Origin: Hydractinia symbiolongicarpus | Taxonomy: Eukaryota; Cnidaria; Hydrozoa; Anthoathecata; Hydractiniidae | DNA length: 64,000 bases | Assembly: GCF_029227915.1 (NCBI RefSeq) | Contig: NC_079876.1 | Location: forward strand, 17,112,001 to 17,176,000 | Direction: 5' to 3' | Shown here: positions 35,807 through 54,810 of the stretch, piece after piece | Position numbering within the stretch: the first letter of the stretch is position 1 | How the letters are laid out: every line of letters begins with the position of its first letter | Translations under genes and position numbers: made by a program | The notes under the pieces: model-generated | Told to the model about the DNA's origin: nothing | The model's database searches: none | Seen by the model: only the letters and a program-made list of their open reading frames with translations

Positions 35807-36386
35807 TTAGTCCTCGCTTAGCAACCATTCCTTTTTAAAGTTCTTGTACCGACATTCCGTAATATGTACCTGAGGGTAGTAGTTTTTACCTTGCACGTAT
35901 ACCAATGAAATAGCCAGGATGGCACTGGCTTGGCAGGGCTCACCATAGGGTACCGGCATACCGTAGAATTTGGTGGTAATTGTGTCCTTGTAATATTTGA
36001 GTTTAGCATTCATATAGCGGTCCTTTTTTAACAGGCTCTGTCGTTAATTGCTCGGAAATAAGCTCCTCGATTTTGTTCCAGATTTGACGGTACTTTGCAA
36101 CCCAATTGGGGTATTCTTCAAAATCGAGACTCATTGCCGGTACTGCATTAGCGTTATACCGTGTCACCTCATGCGCGGACCAGATTTTAGGCGTCTTTAC
36201 CCTGAGGGCTACCACAAGATCCCAGGTATGGTACCCTACGATATATCGTTTGTCCTTGCCCCCGTTAGCAGGCATGGCATCTGACACTGTTAGATAGTCT
36301 ACATTGATATCATCGATGCCTGTAAACGTAGAGGCAAGATTATAGAATAATTTGGGGCTGACAAGCTCATTCTCAAATTGTAGCAT
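35807..36386 (-). pseudogene. uncharacterised conserved viral protein, one frameshift
   Basis: The first block (36386-36003) reads LASTFTGIDDINVDYLTVSD, then KRYIVGYHTWDLVVALRVKT and WSAHEVTRYNANAVPAMS; the second (36013-35807) reads KDTITTKFYGMPVPYGE and GKNYYPQVHITECRY. They join across a single shift near 36008. I recall equivalents in related cnidarian elements, without known role. It could be a DNA-binding or replication accessory protein, but nothing here proves that. Confidence 0.55.
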
Positions 36387-36582
36387 TCTGTTTATTGTAT
36401 ATTTCGAATGACTTCAAAGAATTACATGTCATTGTACATACGCAACCACCCCCATTGTTCGTGAAATGCTCGTTATAGCAGTTCCAGCATAACATTTTAC
36501 CGCTTACCACAAACCTACGCCCGCAGGTACATCTGTCATATGCATCGAGTACCCTTTCACAGTAGTCGCAATATTCATTCAT
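36373..36582 (-). CDS. small Cys-rich zinc-site protein (69 aa)
   Basis: Cys pairs CDYC, CTC, CWNC and CVC within the first 50 residues (MNEYCDYCERVL..., GRRFVVSG, LCWNCYNEHF) suggest two zinc sites. The start overlaps the end of the small membrane gene, after TTAATAA. Its end overlaps the start of the 36386 gene by 14 bp. The frame is intact. Confidence 0.55.
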   Translation of the reverse strand: MNEYCDYCERVLDAYDRCTCGRRFVVSGKMLCWNCYNEHFTNNGGGCVCTMTCNSLKSFEIYNKQNATI

Positions 36583-36763
36583 TTATTAAGATATCAAGAC
36601 GATCCTCCAGGTCTTTAATCCTCCGTTCATTGGAACCCTCCTTCTCTGATTCTTGTACTAATGCCAGAGCCATAAGAGGTAAGGAGATACCTACGCCAGC
36701 CATAAATGCAATCAACGTTGCGGTTCTGAAGATATCGAATTTTGATTGACAGTTAATATACAT
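36575..36763 (-). CDS. small membrane protein with short coiled coil (62 aa)
   Basis: ATG 36763 follows TATAATAA directly. A membrane helix (TATLIAFMAGVGISLPLMAL) is followed by an acidic/basic helical tail (RRIKDLEDRLDILINE). The frame is intact and overlaps the next start by 8 bp, as in compact viral genomes. Confidence 0.6.
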   Translation of the reverse strand: MYINCQSKFDIFRTATLIAFMAGVGISLPLMALALVQESEKEGSNERRIKDLEDRLDILINE

Positions 36764-36768
36764 TTATT

Positions 36769-36795
36769 ATATCTTACAACATGGCTGTAAGATAT
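36769..36795 (-). terminator. perfect 10-bp stem-loop just past the FCS zinc-finger gene
   Basis: ATATCTTACA pairs with TGTAAGATAT across a 7-nt loop. On the minus strand it begins two bases past the TAA at 36799-36797 and ends six bases before the next start codon. Confidence 0.6.
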
Positions 36796-36796
36796 T

Positions 36797-37269
36797 TTAA
36801 ACCAATGCCAGGAATTCCTTTTTCATCAAGTCGCACCCAAATCTTTTGAGACGTCTCCACTCAGGGGCGGGTAAGCCTCTATAGCGTCTTTTCAAAAATC
36901 ACACTGATATTTCTTACGCGCTTTCATACAACTTTCGCTCCTCCGCGTAAGCAAGGCAGCACGCATTACTACAAAAGTAGCCCTCGTATAAGTACTCACC
37001 ACCATCCCTCATATGAGCAGCCATGTTTTCCATCACACGAAAAAAGCCGGATTATGTTGTACTCACCTGTGGAGGGGCACCCGACGATGTCGCACAGTTC
37101 TAAAGAGCACTAGTAACAGAGTACCATTTCATATACATCCCAATGAGATCATAGGATTACATTTCTGCTCGACCTAGTGTGTCTTTACTGCGCATGACTT
37201 GTTTAACAAAATTTTCTCTTCTGATTTAAGGACGGGACTTACGATCATGTCGTCGGGCACGATCTCCAT
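36797..37269 (-). pseudogene. FCS/MYM-type zinc-finger protein (VLTF2-like?), broken
   Basis: From ATG 37269 (MEIVPDDMIVSPV) the minus strand gives, over several frames, CDIVGCPSTGEYN, then SCDGKHGCSYEGW or the overlapping GYFCSNACCLAYAEERKL, then GLPAPEWRRLKRFGCDLM and the stop at 36797. A FCS-x2-C motif followed by a PAP-W--LKRFG segment is the layout of the FCS zinc-finger group that includes VLTF2-like late transcription factors of large DNA viruses. Frameshifts and stops make it a pseudogene. The assignment is tentative. Confidence 0.45.
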
Positions 37270-37952
37270 TAAATAATAGACTGTACACGCTCAGTAAACC
37301 AGCGGGTACTAGATTTGGAACGTAGAAGAAGGTCTCTGAATCCATGTGAATCATACATCACACGTGTTGAAAACGCGTTTTGCTGGTGTTAAATCTGTAA
37401 GAATGTAAACTAAATTGAACTGTAGTTCAACGAACCAAAAAACTTAAAGTCAAATTGGGAACATTATATGCATTTTTAGATAATAAAATATAAAGTACAT
37501 AAAATGTTTCCATTCAAGATAAGACAGTGTTCTTTGTCTGCAAGTGGGCGTAGCAGGTGCGTCGAAACAGAGGGTTGGGTGGTTACTTGATCCCACGTTT
37601 TTCTTGAGATAAATTCAATAGCTTTAATAACTTTAATGGAGGGGTCGCCTTCCATTTAAGGCGTACTTCTTCTTCGCTGCCGATTCTAGCGTTTAACATC
37701 TGCGCATGCGTATTATACTTTATCTTCGCAGCTTTGCTTTGGAATCAATTTTAAAATGTTACACAGGCAGACATTTTTAATAATGAAAATAAATTCAGAA
37801 AATGCTTTCATCTTTACTATAATGAAAATTAAGCATATTTTTTAGCTTTGACTTTTAAAGCAGAATCAAGCAAACAAAACTGCGCATGCTCAGATACATT
37901 TCCCTGGCTGGCGAATTCACTGGTTCAGTTCAACCTCGACCTTTTATATAAA
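37270..37952. other. right flank of the virus-like insert
   Basis: No gene seen. Host-like AT content returns by about 37400. It contains TCTGCGCATGCG near 37700 and, at 37881-37905, a fragment (AACTGCGCATGCTCAGATAC) identical to the inner arm of the foldback element at 62.6 kb. Confidence 0.45.
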
Positions 37953-37976
37953 GATGAAACGCGTACGCGTTTCATC
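37953..37976. repeat. 24-bp perfect palindrome
   Basis: GATGAAACGCGT followed by its own reverse complement ACGCGTTTCATC. It lies at the 5' edge of the LINE fragment. Confidence 0.8.
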
Positions 37977-39048
37977 CTCATATCAAAAAACGCTACATGC
38001 CCTAGGGTCGAAGTTGTGGTTCAGTTTCCTTCGTCTAAAAGCCATATCCATGTACCTCCTAGCAAACTACCTTTCGAGTCGACGCCAATTTACCCAAGTC
38101 AATGATAACGTATCACAAGAAGTTACTGTAACGAACAGTGTTCCTCAAGGTAGCATCTTGGGTCCAATACTTTTCAACATCTACGTATCAGATATGAGCA
38201 TGGAAACAGATGCGGAGTTGATCCAGTACGCTGACGACACAAGCATATACCGTTCCTGCAAACCAATAATTTTTGATCATTATGTCACGAAAATGAATGA
38301 AGATGTATCAAAAGTGCAGTCATGGTCGAAAAACAGTAGCCTCATCTTCAATGCGAAAAAGACTAATTCCATTTTTTTTTCCACAAAGCAAATGAGGAAA
38401 CATCACGAGTTTAAATATGAAATATTCTCAACAGACGGAAGTAAAATCAAACAGACCTCCAAATTCAAGCTGCTTGGTGTAACGTTCAGAGAAGACTTGA
38501 AATGGAACAGCCATATCAATAAAACCACATCTTCATCATTTGGCACACTAAAAGCACTAGCTCACTTGAAAATGTTCTTATCCTTCAAACTTCGTAAGCA
38601 ACTCGCTGAAACACTGGTGTTACGCAAACTGGATAATGGTAATGCAATCTATCACGGAGCACCAACATACTTGATGAACCAGCTGCAGAGAGTACAAAAT
38701 GCAGCTGCAAGTTTTGAATGCTTACGTTATTCCAAAATCAATGACGTTGCTGGACTCAAGTGGCTTCCAGTGCAAGAACGAGCCGAGTTCAGCATTTCCA
38801 AACTTGCTTGGAAATCTATTAACACTGACGATTGGCCGAAGTTCCTGCCAATGCAACAAATGAAGGAACCAGTGCGACCATCACGTCGCCAACAAAACGA
38901 CGGTATAAAGATTGCATGCATGGTCAACGTTGCGAATACTTTTGAGTACGAAGCATGAAAAATATTTAACAATCTGCCTGGCAACTGTAGAAATGCAAAA
39001 GTTTACTCGGATTTTTGCAAAAACACTAAAAGCTATCTGCTAGATTAA
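37977..39048 (+). pseudogene. 5'-truncated LINE reverse-transcriptase fragment
   Basis: A single frame (to 38956) carries NSVPQGSILGPILFNIYVSD, the intact catalytic box LIQYADDTSIYRS, then KFKLLGVTFREDLKWNSHI and a C-terminal LKWLPVQERAEFSISKL, all typical of jockey-like RTs. An in-frame TGA at 38956-38958 is followed by KIFNNLPGN and the final stop at 39046-39048. Endonuclease and RT fingers are missing, so it is a 5'-truncated copy, fairly young judging from its long open frame. Confidence 0.85.
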
Positions 39049-39689
39049 TCATTAGCTCGGAGCCTAGCCTAATTATACTTCATACCTTATTGCCTTCTTG
39101 TTTGTGTACCTTATTGTTTGTTTGTTTTAGCCTTTTTGTCTTCTACCTATTATTTGCCATCCAATTTTATTTTATCCTCGCTACTGCTACCACTATTCTT
39201 CATTGAGTACCATAGGCAGGCTCTCTACAGTATGCATTAAAACTTAGTCCAACTTTGCCTCTGTTTATAACTGTTTAAATATGTTAGTGATTTATATGAC
39301 TATATTTTATAAGATCTGAACAATCAATAAGATTTTCGACTACCTAATTTATCAGAATCTCTCTTTTTTCCAAGTCACCTATTTTCTCTATATTTTATCA
39401 TTCCTAATCCGCCAGTTTTTGTTTTTGTTTTGCATTTACAACAACTCGTTTTAGAACATATAGCTAGTATGTTTCACATAATTATCCATCTTACTATTAC
39501 TTGATCTCTTCTACAATTCTCTTTCTAATACTTTTGTACTATATTATTATTTGTACTATATACTATATTATGAACTGGCTTTCGTTTTTTTTTTTGTTTT
39601 TTTGTTTGTTTTTTATTTATATATTAACCTTTATGCCGAATATCATATGTTATTTCAGGAGAAGAGCCATTTTGTACAATTATGGAGCT

Positions 39690-39736
<47 letters not shown>

Positions 39737-40298
39737 ATTATTATTATATTCGGCGAGTGTTCTGCACACGTTAAAAAAGCGTTAAAACCAGGGATGTCCT
39801 GTTTGCAAACATGACCGCTTTTTAAACGGGCTAAGAACAAAACTGTTCATGTTTAAAATCCGGGTGTGGCGACGGGATGGCATTTACCACCAACCAGGGG
39901 GGAGCAGCAAAACACAAATGAATATATTAATCTGTGTAAGCGAGTTTTTGCGGGTTTAAAGACGCGGGAATTATTTAGGGCGCGGACTTCACGCGTTTGA
40001 TCATAACTTTAAACATTTTTCAGTATAACAAATGGTACTTAGCCGATTTGGTTGAAAGAACAAGGCGTCTTGGCGACTGCTTTTCATCCTAGTGTCGATA
40101 CCTTCAGAAAACTGGCCCGATCGTTTTGCTAGTCCGGGGTCTGGGAAATAAACCCTTTTGATTATTGCATCTCCCTGCCTTGTTTGCCTGCTCACAATCC
40201 AGCTTCCATTACCAAGCGCTGTCGAAGAAGACGCATTCTGCGTTGAATTTACAGTTTTTTATTCAGAAAGTAATCCAAAGTAATCGAATCCAGGTACC
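39049..40298. other. intergenic region between LINE fragment and SERBP1-like gene
   Basis: The first half is T-rich DNA that may be the LINE 3' UTR. A (TA)n tract with a short ATT run sits at 39692-39750. The promoter and 5' UTR of the SERBP1-like gene should lie in the last few hundred bases; no TATA box was singled out. Confidence 0.5.
39692..39750 (+). repeat. (TA)n followed by (ATT)n microsatellite
   Basis: About 20 TA repeats pass into ATT repeats. Confidence 0.9.
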
Positions 40299-43200
40299 AT
40301 GCCGGCTGGCGATATGGATTCAGAATATTCTGTAGGTATTAATAATCGCTTTATTGGTATCGATAGTGATATGACTGATGACCCCTTAGAGCTGATTAGA
40401 TCTGCCCAAGAGAAACCAAAGAAGGTAAAGGAAGTCAAGCCCAAGGTAAAAAAGGATGCCAAACCGACAAAGGGAACTAAAGACAAGCCATCAAAAATAG
40501 ATGCTCCACCTACTGAATCATCTGAAAGTTAGTATTTCTTTTATAATGTTAAAAATTTCCATGTAGCTAGCTAGCTAGTACAGATATTTTCAATAGTGGA
40601 AGAGTACTCCATCCAACTGGAGCTTGCTGACCTAGACAGTGACAAGAGGATACAGCGTGGCTACATAATGCATAGCATAAATACAGGATTATAAAATATT
40701 ATATGGAAGACACTTGCCCTGCACACAAAACGAAGATGGCAAACATTGCATAGAAAGCATGTTTAGTCAATTTTTTTTATAAGAAATGCAATTTTATTCC
40801 AAACTTTCTGAAATCACCTGAATTATTCCATAATTGCAACACGGTACTTTAATTTTGATATCTCTAACCATAAAAGTAATAAGAGTTTGACTTGACTATA
40901 TAATAATTAGTAAGCAAACTGTACTTTTGACAAAGTTTGTTTATATTGCAATTTCACTAAAAACAGTGATACATTGCATTGTCAACATGATATAACTTTC
41001 CGTGCAGATTAGGCCAAAGGAATTTTTACCTCAGTTTAACGTCGTCTGTATCTCAGGTGTACCATGCAGGAAATCTTCATTATTCATTATTTTGTCCCTC
41101 CGCCTAGTTAGCTTGAACCCGAAACCCTCAAATCCCGAACCGGAACTACAGCGTCGAAAGAAAACCTCTGGAGACTGAGACATATATCCAAATGAGGCAA
41201 GGCTTGATCGAACGAATTTGTTAGGCACGCATTGGAACAAAGGCCCTTCGAAATTTAAATTAACACATTACATTATATTTGAAAACATTCAAAAAAAGAA
41301 CACTTTCGATCGATTGCGACATCAATCAAAATTACGCCATAGATTTTTCGAAATAGGATGCATTGAGTATATTTCATTTTTTTCTTTGTGGAACTGTGAT
41401 GAATATGTTCATCATTTATGTATATTAAATATTTAATTATTTTTTTATTTTATTAATATATGTTTTACTATATCGGTTCAGTAATTCAGGGGGACTTAAA
41501 ATGGGAGGGTCAGGAAATAAAGCATGACGACATGTGCGGTGATTGGTGAGTTGTTGTTGGAAATCCTCAGTGATGATGGTGTGGTGATGTGCGAAGCATG
41601 TCAGAGGGGTTTATTAAGATATTCTTTGAGTGATTACTTCATATTTTCATTCTCTGGAGGGAAAGTGAAGACAATAATGAAATTTTTTTAAATAATGAAA
41701 TTTTTCATGCAGTGGTAAATATACATGCGGGCGGCCGACAGTAAACTGAGGTACGACTTCCTTTGGCCTTATATTTATGATAAACTAAGTTTCAAAGTTA
41801 AAAATATTTTTTATGCAACTTTATTAGTAATATAAACATGTAAATAACATGTATAATAACGAAGTTATTATACATGTTTAGCATCTTTTAAATTATGTTA
41901 GCAAGTTGCCTCTTCATACAGATTACCTTTCACCACTAAGTAAATAAATGATGCAACAACAAAATCCATCAATTGCATTTGTGACAATGATTACAGAATA
42001 AAAATAAGTTTTGCTTATTAAAATGTGGTTGTTAAAAGAGGAGGTATTTTTAACAAAAAATTACCGCTACTTGATATATTCATAATTCATTTTTAGCTAG
42101 GAGATCGGAGACATCTGACAGACCTAGAGGTCGAGGTAGAGGTCGTGGTCGTGGTGGTGATAGAGGGAGAGGAAGAGGTCGTGGTGGTGGTTTTGGTTCA
42201 GTAAATTCCCCACAGGATGAAAACACTGGTGGTTTTGGGGATAGCAACCCTAGCACTGGAGGTGGTCCAAGAGGTCCTAGAGGTGCTTGTCACCGCTGTG
42301 GAGAAGAGGGTCATTTTGTAAGAAATTGTCCCCAAGCTGCTTCACCTGGAGGCCCACCTGCTTCTGATGGCTTTGGAGCACCCAGTAACACTGGATTTGG
42401 ATTTGGTGCACCTTCTGGATTTGGTAGCAGTAACGACAATGAGGATGAGAGGAGAGGAGGAAGAGGTGGTTTCCGAGGGGGGCGAGGTGGTCGTGGTGGA
42501 CGAGGAAGAGGTGGTCGTGGTGGACGGGAATTTGATAGACGCAGTGGAAGTGATAAGAGGTGAATTTATATTTACAGTATTCTACTCTCAAAAATTTTTC
42601 ATCCTTTTATTTGCTCTAGGTCTAATTTTTTTTATTTGTTATTCAAAAAGTATTTTAAAACATACAAATAAGTAAAGCCAATAATTAGAATTTGTGAACT
42701 ACCTTAACGGAATTAATTTTTGCTTGAAAAACGGTATAAATTGATAACGAAAATGTTGCAAAAAATCAGGACTTGTTAACTTGGCGAAATAAATTGTCAT
42801 GAAAATTTTGTTTTTAAAAAGTTTATTGCGAAAATTAATTCCCTTTATGTAGAACACAATCAAAGCCTATTTACCAACAATGTTATTTACCCAACTTTAA
42901 ACTTTAAAACACATTTTCATCACGTTGATTTGCACATTTTACACTTTTTATTTTTTCCTGAAAATTAGGGGATGTTGATAATCTAGTGGTAATCTATGTG
43001 CAAAAAGAATTATACTGATTGTATTTGTAATACCATAAATCTTGTAAAAAGAAACTTTAGTTTTCTAAAGCAATAAATTTGATTAAAAAATAGACCACTC
43101 CAATAACTGCTTTCAGAGTATGATATTAAAACTAGTAAAGGCATGCAAAAGTGCACAGGTTTGCCTGTCAGCAATTTTTATTTACTCTTAGGGGCACCGT

Positions 43201-45673
43201 AAAAATGCTTTACTTAGCCATTTTGTACAGACAGAAGTCCTCAAATCTCCTCTAATTTGACTCTGAAAAGGAACAGCTATTAATATAAGAAATGTTTTCA
43301 CTTTTCCTATTTATTTTTTATTAATTGTTCTTATCTTATAATTAACATATATTTTCATCCTAAGTAGTTCTGTGAAGGCATTTGATAAACGTGATGGATC
43401 TGGACAATATAACTGGGGAACTGCACAAGATGAATTGGCAGCAAGGTATGTATGCAAGCTGCCTTCGGTGGCTAAATTGTGTTATTTTTAAATGAAAAAG
43501 TTAGGTGTTTCAAAATTTATCCTCTTTCAGCCCTGACTACCGCTTCTAACCTTGTGAGTGCTTAGTGTTATATTTTGCCCACTATATAGTTTAAAAAATT
43601 GAAATGCTCACTAAATAAATATTGTCAAGGTGTAGTCCTCTCAGGCATAAATGTGGTAGATGTGTTGTTGTGGTTACCTTTTAATCTAAAAAAATTAAAT
43701 GAACTTTTTCCTTTGTGCATTTTCTTGTATTTTATATCTCCAAAAAGCAGTTCTGACTTTGTGCAGTTTTTAATTTGGACGGCTGTAATGCTATTTTTTG
43801 ATATAATATTATAAAACTTAAAACAAAGGGTAAGTTTATCTATTAGGTGGAAAGACCAATTTTTGCTCTGGAAAACAAGCTGTCAGGACTGAACTGGTTA
43901 AAACCACTGGCATGTAATCAAAGTTGCTTCATTTATAGTTTATAAAAACGAATTTGCTTCAAATTAACTTTTTAAATGTTTTTTGTGACTTTTCTTTGAC
44001 TGTTGTTTGTCTATTCTTTATGTAGTGAGGAGCAACAAAGTGGTTTTGGAACTCCAAAAGAAGCTGAAGATGTCCCTGCAGAAAATACAGAGGAAACCAC
44101 AGAAACTGGGTATGTTTAAAGCTGTTTTCAAATTTTCCTTAGTAGAGTTTTTCTCTGCACAATGTCATAGTATTATTAAGATTTTGAATACAAGATAGGC
44201 AGCAGGGGGGTTAGGGAAATCTTGGACAAGAAGAATTACACAAGTGCCTATGAGCAAACTTTAGTTTGACAGGGTGGCCACAACTCCATAAACAATTTTT
44301 AAATTTTTCTTCTAAAATTTTGCTCAAAAACGTAAATTCGTAAACGAAGCCACACAGTTTAATCATGTAACCTATCAAATTTTATAAACACGAATAAGAC
44401 AATTTAAAGCATGATGGGTGTTATCCTGGAAGGGATTTATTTATTTCATGTTTTTTTCATAAAAATTATGGGTGTCAATCAGGTGTGCTCTAAAAATCGA
44501 AATTCCCCTTTAATTATTCGTTTCAAACTAGAACTATTTTTCAATCTCTTAATTTGTCTCCTGTTTAAAATTGCTAGCTAGAGATGGTCATCTAAATCTT
44601 CAAGGTCAGTTCCATTTCGAAGAACTCTGAAACTTGCTTTTAAAAAAAAACATTAAAAAATCAATATTGGTATATCTTTTGGATCCTTTTGAGGAATTTA
44701 ACCTACTAAAGTAGAAAAAAAGTATATCCTTTTTAAAGCTACTTTTTTCAACTTTCATTGATAGACTATCTTTCTTAAGAAAATGTGAAATTGAAAGAAT
44801 AAATTAAAAAGATAAATTCAAATTGGTTTATTGTGAAATACTTTGGTGTATAGGAAAGTTTTTGAAGAAGTAGAATAACAACACTGGAATTCTGGAAGTT
44901 ATTTGTGTCATAATTATTGCGCATTAGATTTTGTCGATAGTACCAAATAAGCTAATTATTTTAATTTATTTAAGGCTAAGAGTATTTTTAGCATAATACA
45001 TAGTCGAAAATCTTATAAGCTGCATAGGAACCGTGCTGTATGCAATACTAGAGACTGGCAATTAAACACTAAAATCAATATTTCACCTTTTTAACAGCAA
45101 CGTATCAGGAAACGAAGAAAACAAGGAAAATGTTGAAGCACCACAGATTTCTTTTGACGAGTACAAACAGCAATTGGAACAGTCGCGATCAAAACCACAG
45201 TACAACATTCGAAAAGCGAACGAGGGTGAGAAGATTAAGGGCTTGAAACAATTGAAAAAACCGACGGAAGAAGAAAACGAAGCTGACGGATCTCTATTTT
45301 TCCCAAAAAGGGTAGGTGTATTTTGCAGGACTACAAATGCGATTTTTTCCAAGAACCTAATCGCTTATTCTGCAACAACTAGAACAAACCTAAGCCACAT
45401 ATAAAAAAGGGATTCGTAAAATTTTATGTTTTCCACTCTTCGTTTTAGTACATTGAAGAGAAATTAAAAACATCTGGCCGAGTAAAGGAGCACTTGAATT
45501 TGGAATTTCAATATACATCTGGGGACAACAGGCATATGGACACAGACAAAGGGCGACGTGGTGGAAGAGGTCGTGGACGCGGTGGTCGTAGCGGACGCAG
45601 AGACGAGTCCATGGGATTTGGAGGCGGAAAAAAAATTCAGTTAGAAAACAATGAAGAATTCCCTTCACTTTAG
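40299..45673 (+). CDS. SERBP1: SERBP1/HABP4-like RNA-binding protein (6 exons, 430 aa)
   Basis: Exons 40299-40527, 42097-42559, 43368-43445, 44026-44109, 45098-45311 and 45449-45673; all AG/GT borders and phases fit. Family members bind mRNA and ribosomes, stabilise dormant ribosomes and act in cytoplasm and nucleus. Features in order: N-terminal DPLELI segment and a Lys-rich tract, an RG/RGG-rich exon, DGSGQYNWGTAQDEL (the family's conserved GG/SGSHNWG-type box), SFDEYKQQLEQ, SLFFPKR (hyaluronan-binding/SERBP1 core), and a C-terminal RGG box ending EEFPSL. Length compares with about 400 in human SERBP1. Odd point: exon 2 holds a CCHC zinc knuckle, CHRCGEEGHFVRNC, not present in vertebrate SERBP1. 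The symbol is by family; it could equally be HABP4-like, since invertebrates usually have one copy. Confidence 0.9.
42097..42559 (+). CDS. SERBP1-like exon 2: RGG tracts flanking a CCHC zinc knuckle
   Basis: The exon encodes an Arg/Gly-rich run (RPRGRGRGRGRGG), the knuckle C-x2-C-x4-H-x4-C in CHRCGEEGHFVRNC, a FG-type patch (FGFGAPSGFGSS) and a second RGG run ending EFDRRSGSDK. Both kinds of motif bind RNA. Confidence 0.85.

Positions 45674-54810
<9,137 letters not shown>

Larger units (their letters stand above)
22210..37269. mobile_element. endogenous Maverick/Polinton-adintovirus-class DNA virus, decayed
   Basis: About 15 kb of tightly packed genes, richer in GC than the host DNA on each side, carries the module set of this virus class: protein-primed DNA polymerase B, retroviral-type integrase, packaging ATPase, double-jelly-roll major capsid protein and a penton-like minor capsid protein. 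HNH nuclease, zinc-repeat, BRO-like, FCS zinc-finger and several small membrane proteins are added. Blocks alternate in strand: plus 22256-28621, minus 32084-28588, plus 32118-33364, minus 34502-33367, plus 34572-35726, minus 37269-35807. Most large genes have stops, frameshifts or deletions, so it is not functional. Outer limits are uncertain; a 16-bp inverted match (22210-22225 and 37181-37196) is the best edge signal. No adenain-type protease was recognised. Confidence 0.85.
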
